From positions 1 through 63,768 of the forward strand of contig NZ_JAUCZG010000027.1 of the NCBI RefSeq assembly GCF_030373225.1: a stretch of 63,768 bases of DNA. Direction: 5' to 3'. The position numbers and the translations under genes were made by a program. The first letter of the stretch is position 1, and the number at the start of each line of letters is the position of its first letter. The notes beneath the pieces were generated by a model. The model did no database searches, had not been told where the DNA came from, and was given only the letters and a program-made list of their open reading frames with translations. Shown in pieces: positions 8,566 through 17,231 of this stretch. Origin of the DNA: Hydrogenophaga sp. (GTDB lineage: Bacteria; Pseudomonadota; Gammaproteobacteria; Burkholderiales; Burkholderiaceae_C).

Positions 8566-9258
8566 TCAGATCGCCACCAGCTGGCGCACGCCCCTGGTCT
8601 GCATCTCGCTGCCGGGGCCGCTGGCAATCACTTCGCCGCGCTCCATGACCACATAACGGTCGGCCAGCGCTTCGGCGAAGTCGTAGTACTGCTCCACCAG
8701 CACGATGGCCATGTTGCCGCGGTCGGCCAGCATGCGGATCACGCGGCCGATGTCCTTGATGATGTTGGGCTGGATGCCTTCGGTGGGCTCGTCCAGGATC
8801 AGCAGCTTCGGGCCGGCCGCCAGCGCACGCGCAATCGCGAGCTGCTGCTGCTGACCGCCCGACAAATCTCCGCCACGCCGGCCCAGCATCTGCTTGAGCA
8901 CCGGGAACAGATCGAACAGCTCCGGCGGAATGGGCGTGTTGCCCTTCTTGCTGGCCAGCCCCATGAGCAGGTTCTCGTGCACCGTGAGGCGTCCGAAGAT
9001 CTCACGGCCTTGCGGCACAAACCCCAGCCCCAGGCGGGCGCGCTCGTACGGCGTGGCGCCGCTGATGGAAACACCGTCGAGCGTGATGCTGCCGCTCTTG
9101 ATCGGCACCAGGCCCATGAGCGACTTGAGCAGCGTGGTCTTGCCCACGCCGTTGCGGCCCAGCACCACGGTCACCTGGCCGAGTTCGGCCTGTAGATTGA
9201 CGTTGCGCAGGATGTGGCTGCCGCCGTAGTACTGGTTGACGTCTTTGACTTCGAGCAT
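8566..9258 (-). CDS. urtE: Urea ABC transporter ATP-binding subunit UrtE
   Basis: This 230-residue ATPase of the branched-chain amino acid/urea type has Walker A GRNGVGKTT (34-42), signature LSGGQ (132-136) and Walker B LLILDE (152-157). It would form a heterodimer with UrtD on the UrtB/UrtC permease to power high-affinity urea uptake. The ATG at 9258 begins the conserved MLEV start; an upstream in-frame leader is encoded by a repeat and is rejected. It is last in urtABCDE and is separated from urtD by 126 bases carrying three repeat hairpins, so its level may be set post-transcriptionally. It ends 18 bases from the convergent Bug gene. Confidence 0.93.
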   Translation of the reverse strand: MLEVKDVNQYYGGSHILRNVNLQAELGQVTVVLGRNGVGKTTLLKSLMGLVPIKSGSITLDGVSISGATPYERARLGLGFVPQGREIFGRLTVHENLLMGLASKKGNTPIPPELFDLFPVLKQMLGRRGGDLSGGQQQQLAIARALAAGPKLLILDEPTEGIQPNIIKDIGRVIRMLADRGNMAIVLVEQYYDFAEALADRYVVMERGEVIASGPGSEMQTRGVRQLVAI

Positions 9259-9269
9259 CACAAAACTCC

Positions 9270-9374
9270 GTTCGGGCTGAGCTTGTCGAAGCCCTCGTGC
9301 CACGGTTGCACAAAGCCCTTCGACAAGCTCAGGACGATCGGAGAAAGACCCTTCGACAGGCTCAGGGCGAACGG
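9270..9374. repeat. Three copies of a TTCGACAAGCTCAGG-type palindromic repeat
   Basis: Three copies lie in the urtD-urtE gap: one inverted (9270-9292) and two direct (9317-9341 and 9349-9374). Each has a core resembling CCTTCGACAAGCTCAGG followed by GCGAACGG or a variant, able to fold into a hairpin. A further single copy lies at 26096-26119. They look like short interspersed REP-like elements and would be transcribed within the urt operon. Confidence 0.8.
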
Positions 9375-9384
9375 ATATGCCATG

Positions 9385-10260
9385 TCAGCGTCCCAGATAA
9401 ACCTCGATCACCCGCTCATCCGCCTGCACCTCGTCCAGCGTGCCCTCGGCCAGCACCGCGCCGTCACACAGCACCGTGACCTTCTCCGAAATCGTGCGGA
9501 TGAAGCTCATGTCGTGCTCCACCACCATCAGCGAGTGTTTGCCCTTCAAGGTGAGGAAGAGCTGCGCGGTGCGCTCGGTTTCTTCGTCGGTCATGCCGGC
9601 CACGGGTTCGTCGAGCAGCAGCAGCTTCGGGTCCTGCATCAGCAGCATGCCGATCTCCAGCCACTGCTTCTGCCCGTGGCTCAGGTTGCCGGCCAGGCGG
9701 GCTGCGCTGTCGGTGAGGTGGATGGTTTGCAGCACCTCGCCGAGCCGGTCTTTCTCCTGCCCGGTCAGGCGAAACACCATGGAGCGGCGCACGCCCTTGT
9801 CGGTGGCCAGGGCCAGCTCGAGGTTCTCGAACACGGTGAGGTGCTCGAACACCGTGGGCTTCTGGAACTTGCGCCCGATGCCCATGGCTGCGATCTCGGC
9901 TTCGCGGTAACGCAGCAGGTCGATGGTGCTGCCAAAGAACACCTGGCCCGAGTCGGGCCGGGTCTTGCCGGTGATGATGTCCATCATCGTGGTCTTGCCC
10001 GCGCCGTTGGGGCCGATGATGCAGCGCAACTCGCCAGGCGCGATGTCCAGGCTCAGGTTGTTGATGGCCTTGAAACCATCGAAGCTGACGTTCACACCGT
10101 CGAGGTACAGGATGCGGCCGTGCGTGGTGTCCACCTGGCCGGGCACCACGAGCCGCGAGAAGCCGGCCGCGCGACCGCCCGACTCGGTGTTGCCTGCGGG
10201 GCCGGTGGCCGTGCTCTGCTGCAGACGCTGCGCGCCCTCTTCCATCAGGTCGGGTGTCAT
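9385..10260 (-). CDS. urtD: Urea ABC transporter ATP-binding subunit UrtD
   Basis: This ABC ATPase of 291 residues has Walker A GPNGAGKTT (83-91), signature LSHGQ (193-197) and Walker B LLLLDE (213-218). The order of subunits and the similarity to LivG place it as UrtD. A non-conserved N-terminal stretch of about 48 residues precedes the ATPase core, so the true start could be internal. The ATG at 10260 overlaps the urtC stop by 4 bases (ATGA), which supports it. It couples ATP hydrolysis to urea import on the cytoplasmic face. Confidence 0.93.
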   Translation of the reverse strand: MTPDLMEEGAQRLQQSTATGPAGNTESGGRAAGFSRLVVPGQVDTTHGRILYLDGVNVSFDGFKAINNLSLDIAPGELRCIIGPNGAGKTTMMDIITGKTRPDSGQVFFGSTIDLLRYREAEIAAMGIGRKFQKPTVFEHLTVFENLELALATDKGVRRSMVFRLTGQEKDRLGEVLQTIHLTDSAARLAGNLSHGQKQWLEIGMLLMQDPKLLLLDEPVAGMTDEETERTAQLFLTLKGKHSLMVVEHDMSFIRTISEKVTVLCDGAVLAEGTLDEVQADERVIEVYLGR

Positions 10261-11504
10261 GAATGGCCACCACGTTCCGCCGTTGGCACGGGTCGCTGCC
10301 CGCCCGGGGGGCTGGCTTCGCCTGGGGGCGGCCCGGCGGCGAAACCGCTGCCCCCTTTCTGTCCACGCAGTTTTTTCACCAGCCCCACCACGCCTTGCGG
10401 CATGAAGAGCGTGACCACGATGAACAGCGCGCCCAGGAAATACAGCCAGACCTCGGGAAAGCTCACGGTGAGCCAGCTCTTGGCGCCGTTGACGAGAAAG
10501 GCGCCCACGATGGGGCCGATCAGGGTGGCGCGCCCGCCCACCGCGGCCCAGATCGCGATCTCGATGCTGTTGGCCGTGCTCATCTCGCCGGGGTTGATGA
10601 TGCCGACCTGCGGCACATACAAGGCACCGGCGATGCCGCACATCACCGCCGAGATGGTCCAGATGGTGAGCTTGTAGGGCAGCGGGTTGTAGCCGCAGAA
10701 CATCACGCGGCTCTCGGCATCGCGCACGGCCTGCAGCACCCGGCCGAACTTGCTGTTGACCAGCCAGCGCGCCCACAGATAGAAGCCGAGCAGCGTGAGG
10801 CCGGTGAGGATGAACAGCGTCATGCGCATGCCGGGCGTGGCCAGGGGAATGCCCAGGATGCGCTTGAAATCGGTGAAACCGTTGTTGCCGCCAAAGCCGG
10901 TCTCGTTGCGAAAGAACAGCAGCAGCGCGGCAAAGGTGAGCGCCTGCGTGATGATGGAGAAATACACGCCCTTGATGCGCGAGCGGAAGGCGAAGTAGCC
11001 GAACACGAAGGCCACCAGGCCGGGCACCAGCACGACCAGCAGCAGGGTGGCGATGAAGCTGTCCGACAGCGCCCAATGCCAGGGCAGCTCCTTCCAGTCG
11101 AGAAACACCATGAAGTCGGGCAGCTCGCTCTTGTAGTTGCCATCGAGCCCGATCTGGCGCATGAGGTACATGCCCATGACGTAGCCGCCGAGCGCAAAGA
11201 ACAGGCCGTGACCCAGGCTCAGGATGCCGGTGTAGCCCCAGATCAGGTCCATGGCGAGGGCGCAGATGGCGTAGCACATGATCTTGCCGAGCAGGCCGAC
11301 CATGTAGCCACTCAGGTGGAAGGGGCTGCCTTCGGGCACGAACAGGTTGAGCAGCGGCGCCACGGCACACACCACCAACAGGGCGACGACGAAGGCGCTC
11401 CAGCCGCCGCGGGTGAGCAGCGGTCCGGCCTGCGGCAACATGACCTCCACCCGGCCGGAGCCACCCTCGGACTCAGGGCGAACGGTACCCTTGCTGGTGC
11501 TCAT
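10257..11504 (-). CDS. urtC: Urea ABC transporter permease UrtC
   Basis: This is a 415-residue LivM-like inner-membrane permease with around ten hydrophobic segments between residues 35 and 385. Family motifs include GYTGILSLGHGLFFALGGYV and the cytoplasmic coupling region near AVRDAESRVMFCGYN. The last 30 or so residues (GGSGFAAGPPPGEASPPGGQ and following) are low-complexity. They coincide with an intergenic-type repeat at 10268-10345 and are probably a neutral tail added by repeat insertion. It overlaps urtB and urtD by 4 bases each, so translation is coupled through the operon. Confidence 0.93.
   Translation of the reverse strand: MSTSKGTVRPESEGGSGRVEVMLPQAGPLLTRGGWSAFVVALLVVCAVAPLLNLFVPEGSPFHLSGYMVGLLGKIMCYAICALAMDLIWGYTGILSLGHGLFFALGGYVMGMYLMRQIGLDGNYKSELPDFMVFLDWKELPWHWALSDSFIATLLLVVLVPGLVAFVFGYFAFRSRIKGVYFSIITQALTFAALLLFFRNETGFGGNNGFTDFKRILGIPLATPGMRMTLFILTGLTLLGFYLWARWLVNSKFGRVLQAVRDAESRVMFCGYNPLPYKLTIWTISAVMCGIAGALYVPQVGIINPGEMSTANSIEIAIWAAVGGRATLIGPIVGAFLVNGAKSWLTVSFPEVWLYFLGALFIVVTLFMPQGVVGLVKKLRGQKGGSGFAAGPPPGEASPPGGQRPVPTAERGGHS
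10268..10345. repeat. GC-rich repeat inside the 3' end of urtC
   Basis: This resembles the sequence between slyD and dut (38954-38990): both share a block like ACGYTCCGCCG followed by CGGGTCGCTGCC. Here it is translated as the low-complexity UrtC tail. Confidence 0.6.
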
Positions 11505-13096
11505 GTGGCCTCCCTGCCCTTCATCGCAAAGATGCCTTGCGGCCGCTTCTGGATGAAGATGATGATGAAGACCAGCACCGCGATCTTGGCCAGCACCGCG
11601 CCGGCCCAGCCTTCAATGAACTTGTTGAGCATCCCCAGGCCCAGCGCGGCGTACACCGTGCCGGCGATCTGGCCCACGCCGCCGAGCACCACCACCATGA
11701 ACGAGTCCACGATGTAGCTCTGACCCAGGTCGGGGCCCACATTGCCGATCTGGCTCAGCGCGCAGCCGGCCAGTCCTGCGATGCCCGATCCCAGCGCGAA
11801 GGCGTAGGTGTCGATGCGCGCGGTGTTGACCCCCATGCACGAGGCAATCGGGCGGTTCTGCGTGACACCACGCACGAACAGACCCAGGCGGGTCCGCGTG
11901 ATCAGCAGCGTCACGCCCACCAGCACCGCCACCGCGAAGCCGATGATGATGATGCGGTTCCAGGGCAGGTTCAGGTTGCCCAGCAAGGTGACGCCGCCAC
12001 TCATCCAGCTCGGGTTCTCCACCCCCACGTTCTGCGCCCCGAACAGGCTGCGCACCCCCTGCATGAGCACCAGGCTGATGCCCCAGGTGGCCAGCAAGGT
12101 TTCCAGCGGTCGGCCGTACAGAAAGCGGATCACGGTGCGCTCCATGACCGCGCCCACCAGCGCCGAGGCAATGAAGGCGATCGGCAGGGCCGCGAGCAGG
12201 TACCAGTCGAAATACGCGGGCAGCGACTGGCGGAAGAACACCTGCACCAGCCAGGTGGCGTAGGCGCCGATCATGATCAGCTCGCCGTGGGCCATGTTGA
12301 TCACACCCATGAGCCCGTAGGTGATGGCCAGGCCCAGCGCGGCCAGCAACAGGATGGAGCCCAGGCTGATGCCGGTGAAGGCCTGGGCCAGCGTGTTGCC
12401 CAGCGCCAGCATGCGGTCGATGCCTTCGAGTGAATCGGCCAGAGCGGCTTTCACCTCGGCGCTGGTTTCGGTTTCCATCTGCTGCAGCAGCAGCGGCCGC
12501 ACGATGGGCAGCTTGGCCTCACCCAGCTTCTGCGCGGCAGCCAGGCGCTGGGTCGCATCTTCGCTGGCGAGCAACACCGCGGCCTGCGCAAGCTCCAGGC
12601 TCTGGCGCGCCTGCGCGTCCAGGTTGCCGGCCAGGGCTTTGTCGATCAGTGCGAGCTGGCTGATGTCGGGTTCTTCAAAGGCGCTGCGCTGCAGGGTGCG
12701 CGCGGCCTCGCGCTGGCGCTCGGGCGGTGCGCCCACCAGCTCCATGCCGGCCAGCGCGCTCTCCATGGCGCTGCGCAGGCGGTTGTTGATCATGATGTCG
12801 CCCGCGTCGTCGGGCAGCGGCAGCTTCTCGCCGGTCACGGCGTCCACGGCGCCGTCGTCCTCCACGATGAACACCCGCTCGCCCTGCACTCGCACGGCCT
12901 CGGCCGCCATCGCCCGGATCAGCGCCGAGGCCTTTTCATCGGGGTCGGCGGCGAGCTTGTTCAGCGTGTCGATGCGCACGCCGGTGTCACCGTCCACCAG
13001 GGCCAATGCGTCGGCCGGCGTGAGGGCGTGGGTGGTGCTTGCGCCCATCCCGATCACCAAACACAGCCCCACCAAACGGAGCCAACGAATCGTCAT
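11501..13096 (-). CDS. urtB: Urea ABC transporter permease UrtB
   Basis: This 531-residue LivH-like permease begins with a signal-like segment. A soluble region of roughly 190 residues follows (ALTPADALALVDGD onward), as in UrtB proteins that are longer than LivH. The membrane domain starts near residue 215 and includes GLMGVINMAHGELIMIGAYA. It forms the urea channel with UrtC. The ATG at 13096 is the first start before the signal segment. It lies 160 bases downstream of urtA, with a GC-rich repeat in the gap, and overlaps urtC by 4 bases. The periplasmic part may dock UrtA, which is inference. Confidence 0.93.
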   Translation of the reverse strand: MTIRWLRLVGLCLVIGMGASTTHALTPADALALVDGDTGVRIDTLNKLAADPDEKASALIRAMAAEAVRVQGERVFIVEDDGAVDAVTGEKLPLPDDAGDIMINNRLRSAMESALAGMELVGAPPERQREAARTLQRSAFEEPDISQLALIDKALAGNLDAQARQSLELAQAAVLLASEDATQRLAAAQKLGEAKLPIVRPLLLQQMETETSAEVKAALADSLEGIDRMLALGNTLAQAFTGISLGSILLLAALGLAITYGLMGVINMAHGELIMIGAYATWLVQVFFRQSLPAYFDWYLLAALPIAFIASALVGAVMERTVIRFLYGRPLETLLATWGISLVLMQGVRSLFGAQNVGVENPSWMSGGVTLLGNLNLPWNRIIIIGFAVAVLVGVTLLITRTRLGLFVRGVTQNRPIASCMGVNTARIDTYAFALGSGIAGLAGCALSQIGNVGPDLGQSYIVDSFMVVVLGGVGQIAGTVYAALGLGMLNKFIEGWAGAVLAKIAVLVFIIIFIQKRPQGIFAMKGREAT

Positions 13097-13153
13097 GTGA
13101 ATTCCTCAGCCGACAAAAGCAATCACAGAGGCGCGCAGGCCCGCCATCCCGCA

Positions 13154-13256
13154 GGCATCGAGGGTCCGGCTGCGCCGGCCCCAGATGCCGTCCCCCCTCC
13201 CAGCGCCGAAGGCGCGCCAGAGAAGGGGGAAGCCGCGTCAGCGGCGCAGGGGGGTG
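13154..13256. repeat. GC-rich hairpin repeat between urtA and urtB
   Basis: The first 37 bases (13154-13190, GGCATCGAGGGTCCGGCT onward) match 27746-27782 on the opposite strand with about two differences. A CCGGCT-GCCGG hairpin is followed by a second hairpin, GCGCCGAAGGCGC. It sits inside the urt transcript just after the binding-protein gene. Confidence 0.8.
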
Positions 13257-14546
13257 TTACTTCTTCTCGGGCACGTTCTTCTTGCCCTTGTTCTCGGCGA
13301 TGTAGTCGCTCCATGGATCAGCGACCACCGGGCCGGGCGTCTTCCACACCACGTTGAACTGGCCGTCGGCCTTGATCTCGCCGATGAACACCGGCTTGTG
13401 CAGGTGGTGGTTTTCCTTGTCCATGGTGCTGGTGAAGCCACCCGGCGCCTTGAAGGTCTGGCCGGCCATGGCGGCGATGACCTTGTCGGTGTCGGTGGAC
13501 TTGGCCTTGGTCACGGCCTGGGCCCACATGTTGATGCCGATGTAGGTGGCTTCCATCGGGTCGTTGGTGAGTGGCTTGTCCTTGTGGCCGGGGATGTTCT
13601 TGGCCTTGGCGTAGGCGCTCCACTTCTTGACGAACTCGGTGTTGGCCGGGCTCTTGATGCTCATGAAGTAGTTCCAGGCGGCCAGGTGGCCCACCAGCGG
13701 CTTGGTGTCCACGCCGCGCAGCTCTTCCTCACCCACCGAGAAAGCCACCACAGGCACGTCCTTGGCGGACAGGCCGGCGTTGCCCAGTTCCTTGTAGAAC
13801 GGCACGTTGGAGTCGCCGTTGATGGTGGAGACCACGGCCGTCTTCTTGCCTTCGGACGAGAACTTCTTGATCTTGGCAATGATGGTCTGGTAGTCGGCGT
13901 GACCGAACGGGGTGTACTCCTCCATGATGTCGGCATCGGCCACACCCTTGGACTTCAGGAAGGCGCGCAGGATCTTGTTGGTCGTGCGGGGGTACACATA
14001 GTCGGTGCCCAGCAGCACCCAGCGCTTGGCCGAGCCGCCGTCCTTGCTCATCAGGTATTCCACCGCCGGAATGGCCTGCTGGTTGGGCGCAGCACCGGTG
14101 TAGAACACGTTCTTGCTGAGCTCTTCACCCTCGTACTGCACCGGGTAGAACAGCAGGCCGTTGGCCTCTTCCACCACCGGCAGCACCGACTTGCGCGAGA
14201 CCGAGGTCCAGCAGCCGAAGATGACGGCGACCTTGTCCTGCGTCAGCAGCTGCTTGGTCTTTTCAGCAAACAGCGGCCAGTTGGAGGCCGGGTCCACGAC
14301 CACGGGCTCGAGCTTCTTGCCCAGCAGGCCGCCCTTGGCGTTGATCTCGTCAATGGCCATCAGCACCGTGTCCTTGAGCACGGTCTCCGAAATGGCCATG
14401 GTGCCCGAGAGGCTGTGCAGCACGCCGACCTTGATGGTCTCCTGGGCGTGGGCGGGCAGGCTGGACAGGCCGCCGAGCGTGACGGCCACGGCAGCGGCGG
14501 ACAGGGTCTTGAGGGTAAAACGGCGGGCGTTTGAGGGTGTCGACAT
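13257..14546 (-). CDS. urtA: Urea ABC transporter substrate-binding protein UrtA
   Basis: This is a periplasmic urea-binding protein of 429 residues with an N-terminal signal peptide (FTLKTLSAAAVAVTLGG, cleavage near AHA-QE). The start of the mature domain, IKVGVLHSLSGTMAISE, is typical of UrtA/AmiC-like type I binding proteins. It delivers urea to UrtBC. It is first in urtABCDE, and the operon likely starts in the 216-base gap upstream. Two candidate signals lie there: an inverted repeat at 14665-14682 and a weak GG-N10-GC sequence near 14636-14654. Nitrogen control is expected for such operons, but the site is not proven. Confidence 0.94.
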   Translation of the reverse strand: MSTPSNARRFTLKTLSAAAVAVTLGGLSSLPAHAQETIKVGVLHSLSGTMAISETVLKDTVLMAIDEINAKGGLLGKKLEPVVVDPASNWPLFAEKTKQLLTQDKVAVIFGCWTSVSRKSVLPVVEEANGLLFYPVQYEGEELSKNVFYTGAAPNQQAIPAVEYLMSKDGGSAKRWVLLGTDYVYPRTTNKILRAFLKSKGVADADIMEEYTPFGHADYQTIIAKIKKFSSEGKKTAVVSTINGDSNVPFYKELGNAGLSAKDVPVVAFSVGEEELRGVDTKPLVGHLAAWNYFMSIKSPANTEFVKKWSAYAKAKNIPGHKDKPLTNDPMEATYIGINMWAQAVTKAKSTDTDKVIAAMAGQTFKAPGGFTSTMDKENHHLHKPVFIGEIKADGQFNVVWKTPGPVVADPWSDYIAENKGKKNVPEKK

Positions 14547-14664
14547 GGCGCTTCTCCAGTGTTCCAGGGTTCCCGTGAGGGGCTTGTGTGGGCGCCGCCG
14601 GCTGCCCTCTTCGGACGTGGCTCAGCGGACAACCGGATGCTAGGCAAGCCCCTTGAGCCTGTAT

Positions 14665-14682
14665 GTACGCCGGGTGGCGTAC
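14665..14682. promoter_or_regulatory. Inverted repeat upstream of urtA
   Basis: GTACGCC and GGCGTAC form a perfect 7-base dyad around GGGT, about 120 bases before the urtA ATG. It is a plausible operator, but I do not recognise it as a known NtrC or other regulator site. Confidence 0.4.
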
Positions 14683-14714
14683 GTCCTTGGAACACGGAGG
14701 TGTCGAGCTCCAGG

Positions 14715-14740
14715 AAAAAGGCCAGCACGGGGCTGGCCTT
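14715..14740 (-). terminator. Rho-independent terminator after the alpha-E gene
   Basis: AAGGCCAGC and GCTGGCCTT form a perfect 9-bp stem around a 5-base loop, followed on the minus strand by a run of five T. It ends the ATP-grasp/alpha-E transcript before the urt operon. Confidence 0.85.
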
Positions 14741-14762
14741 GGTTGTCGGGGCTGCCAGGCGC

Positions 14763-15722
14763 TCAGCCCGCCGGCACCAGAAAGTCCTTGCTGATGCGCC
14801 CGCCCAACTCGTTCACCCGGTCGAGGAACTGCGTGAGGAAGGCGTGCAGGCCGGTGGCCAGGATCTCGTCGATGCGGGCGTACTGCAGGTCGGCCTTGAG
14901 CTTGCCGGCGCGGCGCAAGGTCTCGGCCGACAGGTCGTTGGACACCACGGTGAGGTTGTTGACCACTTCGTTCAAGCTGGCGGCCAGGCTGCGGGGCATG
15001 TCGGCGCGCAGGATCAGCAGCTCGGCCACGCGCTCGGGCGAGATCACGTCGCGGTACACCTTGCGGTAGACCTCGAAGCCGCTGACGCTGCGCAGGATGG
15101 CGCTCCAGTGGTAGAAGTCGTACTCCTGATCGAGCTCGCTGGCGGCGCCGAAAAAGTCGCTGTGCACCGCGTGGAACTTCACGTCGAGCAGGCGCGCGGT
15201 GTTGTCGGCGCGCTCCAGAAAGGTGCCCATGCGGTAGAAGTGAAAAGCCTCGTCCTGCAGCATGGTGCCGATGGCCACGCCGCGCGAGAGGTGGGAGCGG
15301 AACTTGACCCACTCGAAGAATTCGCTGGGGTCGCGCTCGAAGTTCTTGCTCTTGAGCATGCGGCCGAGCTCCAGCCAGGTCTGGTTCTGCGTTTCCCACA
15401 GCTCGGTGGTGAGCGCGCCGCGAACGGCGCGGGCATTTTCACGCGCGGCCTTCAGGCAGGTGGCAATGCTCGACGGGTTGGACTCGTCGCGCACCATGAA
15501 GTCGAGCACGTTGCGCGGCGTGATGGCCTCGCCGTACTTCTTGTTGTAGGCCGGCATGAGCTCGCTGATGACCAGCAGGCCTTCCCAGCCCACCTGGGCC
15601 ACCGCGGCAGACTGCGGCAGCAGCGAGGTCTGGTAGTTCACATCGAGCATGCGGGCGGTGTTCTCCGCGCGCTCGGTGTAGCGGGACATCCAGAAGAGGT
15701 GGTCGGCGGTGCGTGACAGCAT
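14763..15722 (-). CDS. Alpha-E domain protein (DUF403)
   Basis: This 319-residue all-helical protein has the alpha-E signature at its start (MLSRTADHLFWMSRYTERAE) and a later repeat of the pattern (FLERADNTARLLDVKF). Alpha-E proteins are nearly always encoded beside a circularly permuted ATP-grasp protein. They are predicted helpers in peptide-bond-forming chemistry, with no established biochemical role known to me. Here it lies 15 bases downstream of the ATP-grasp gene and ends at a terminator, forming a two-gene unit. The 864-residue protein at 23437-26031 contains a fused paralogue in the same order. Confidence 0.9.
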   Translation of the reverse strand: MLSRTADHLFWMSRYTERAENTARMLDVNYQTSLLPQSAAVAQVGWEGLLVISELMPAYNKKYGEAITPRNVLDFMVRDESNPSSIATCLKAARENARAVRGALTTELWETQNQTWLELGRMLKSKNFERDPSEFFEWVKFRSHLSRGVAIGTMLQDEAFHFYRMGTFLERADNTARLLDVKFHAVHSDFFGAASELDQEYDFYHWSAILRSVSGFEVYRKVYRDVISPERVAELLILRADMPRSLAASLNEVVNNLTVVSNDLSAETLRRAGKLKADLQYARIDEILATGLHAFLTQFLDRVNELGGRISKDFLVPAG

Positions 15723-15737
15723 TTTTTTATCCCTTGA

Positions 15738-17177
15738 TCAGTCTTCCAAGACCCACGTGTCTTTGGTGCCGCCACCCTGTGAAGAGTTGACGACCAGCGA
15801 GCCGTCCTTGAGCGCCACGCGTGTGAGGCCGCCTGGCACCATCTGCACCTCCTTGCCGCTGAGCACAAAGGGGCGCAGGTCGATGTGGCGTGGCGCCACG
15901 CCGCTTTGCACATAGGTGGGGCAGGTGGACAGCGAGAGCGTGGGCTGGGCGATGTAGCCGGCGGGGTTGGCCACCACGGCCTTGCGGAAGTCCTCGATCT
16001 CGGCCTTGGTGGACGCCGGGCCGACCAGCATGCCGTAGCCGCCGGCGCCGTGCACCTCCTTCACCACCAGGTCCTTCATGTTCGCCAGCATGTACTTGAG
16101 GTCTTCGGCGTCACGTCCCATGAAGGTGGGCACGTTGCTGAGGATGGGTTTTTGACCGAGGTAGAACTCGATCATCTTCGGCACGTAGGGATAGATCGAC
16201 TTGTCGTCGGCCACGCCGGTGCCCACGGCATTGCAGATGGCCACATTGCCGCTGCGGTAGACACCGAGCAGGCCTTCGCAGCCCAGCGTGGAGGTGGGTC
16301 GGAACACGGAAGGGTCGAGAAAGTCGTCATCGACCCGGCGGTAGATCACGTCCACCCGCTTGGGGCCGCGCGTGGTGCGCATGTAGACGAAGTTGTCCTT
16401 GACAAACAGGTCCTGCCCTTCCACCAGCTCGATGCCCATCTGCTGCGCGAGGAAGGCGTGTTCAAAATAGGCGCTGTTGTACATGCCGGGCGTGAGCACC
16501 ACCACCGTGGGCTCGGCGGTGGTGGCCGGACTCACCGCGCGCAGGGTCTCGAGCAGCAGGTCGGGGTAGTGCGCCACCGGGGCCACGCGGTTCTCGCCGA
16601 AGAGCTCGGGGAAGAGCCGCATCATCATCTTGCGGTCTTCAAGCATGTAGCTCACACCGCTGGGCACGCGCAGGTTGTCCTCCAGCACGTAGTACTCGCC
16701 GACCCCATCGGCATTGGGCGCCCGCACGATGTCCACCCCCGAGATGTGCGAGTAGATGTTGTGGGGCACGTCCACCCCCATCATTTCGGGGCGGAACTGC
16801 GCGTTCTGGAAGATCTGCTCGGCCGGCACGATGCCGGCCTTGATGATTTCCTGGTCGTGGTAGACGTCGTGGATGAAGCGGTTGAGCGCGGTCACGCGCT
16901 GCACCAGGCCTTCTTCCATGCTCAGCCATTCGTGTGCCGGGATGATGCGGGGAATCAGGTCGAAGGGAATCAGCCGCTCGGTGCCGGAGCCGTCCTCGTC
17001 CTTGGCGCCGTACACCGCAAAGGTGATGCCGACACGCCGAAAGATCATTTCGGCTTCTTCACGGCGGGCCGCCATGACCTCGTCCGGTTGCTGGGCCAGC
17101 CAGCGGGCATAGTTCTCGTAGTGGGCCCGGACCTCGCTGGGCGAGGCGTTCATTTCGTCAAACATCGGTCTGCTCAT
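15738..17177 (-). CDS. Circularly permuted ATP-grasp type 2 protein
   Basis: This is a 479-residue protein of the circularly permuted ATP-grasp group (DUF404/DUF407 type), predicted to ligate an amine and a carboxylate using ATP. Likely nucleotide and metal elements are intact: an acidic LEDN at 165-168 and a glycine-rich KEVHGAGGYG at 373-382. Other family segments are TPGMYNSAYFEHAFLA and DVIYRRVDDDFLDP. A GGGGAGGAG element about ten bases before the ATG at 17177 sets the start. It is upstream of, and surely works with, the alpha-E gene. The substrate is unknown. Compared with the fused paralogue nearby, this copy looks like the catalytically competent one. Confidence 0.9.
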   Translation of the reverse strand: MSRPMFDEMNASPSEVRAHYENYARWLAQQPDEVMAARREEAEMIFRRVGITFAVYGAKDEDGSGTERLIPFDLIPRIIPAHEWLSMEEGLVQRVTALNRFIHDVYHDQEIIKAGIVPAEQIFQNAQFRPEMMGVDVPHNIYSHISGVDIVRAPNADGVGEYYVLEDNLRVPSGVSYMLEDRKMMMRLFPELFGENRVAPVAHYPDLLLETLRAVSPATTAEPTVVVLTPGMYNSAYFEHAFLAQQMGIELVEGQDLFVKDNFVYMRTTRGPKRVDVIYRRVDDDFLDPSVFRPTSTLGCEGLLGVYRSGNVAICNAVGTGVADDKSIYPYVPKMIEFYLGQKPILSNVPTFMGRDAEDLKYMLANMKDLVVKEVHGAGGYGMLVGPASTKAEIEDFRKAVVANPAGYIAQPTLSLSTCPTYVQSGVAPRHIDLRPFVLSGKEVQMVPGGLTRVALKDGSLVVNSSQGGGTKDTWVLED

Positions 17178-17231
17178 GGGCTTTTTTCTCCTCCCCGCAG
17201 CATAGCAAGGAGCGGGCCAGCAAACCCGGAT

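Noticed and set aside
9259..9303. N-terminal extension of UrtE from 9303
   Set aside because: The extra codons are encoded by the REP-like repeat; the conserved protein starts at 9258.
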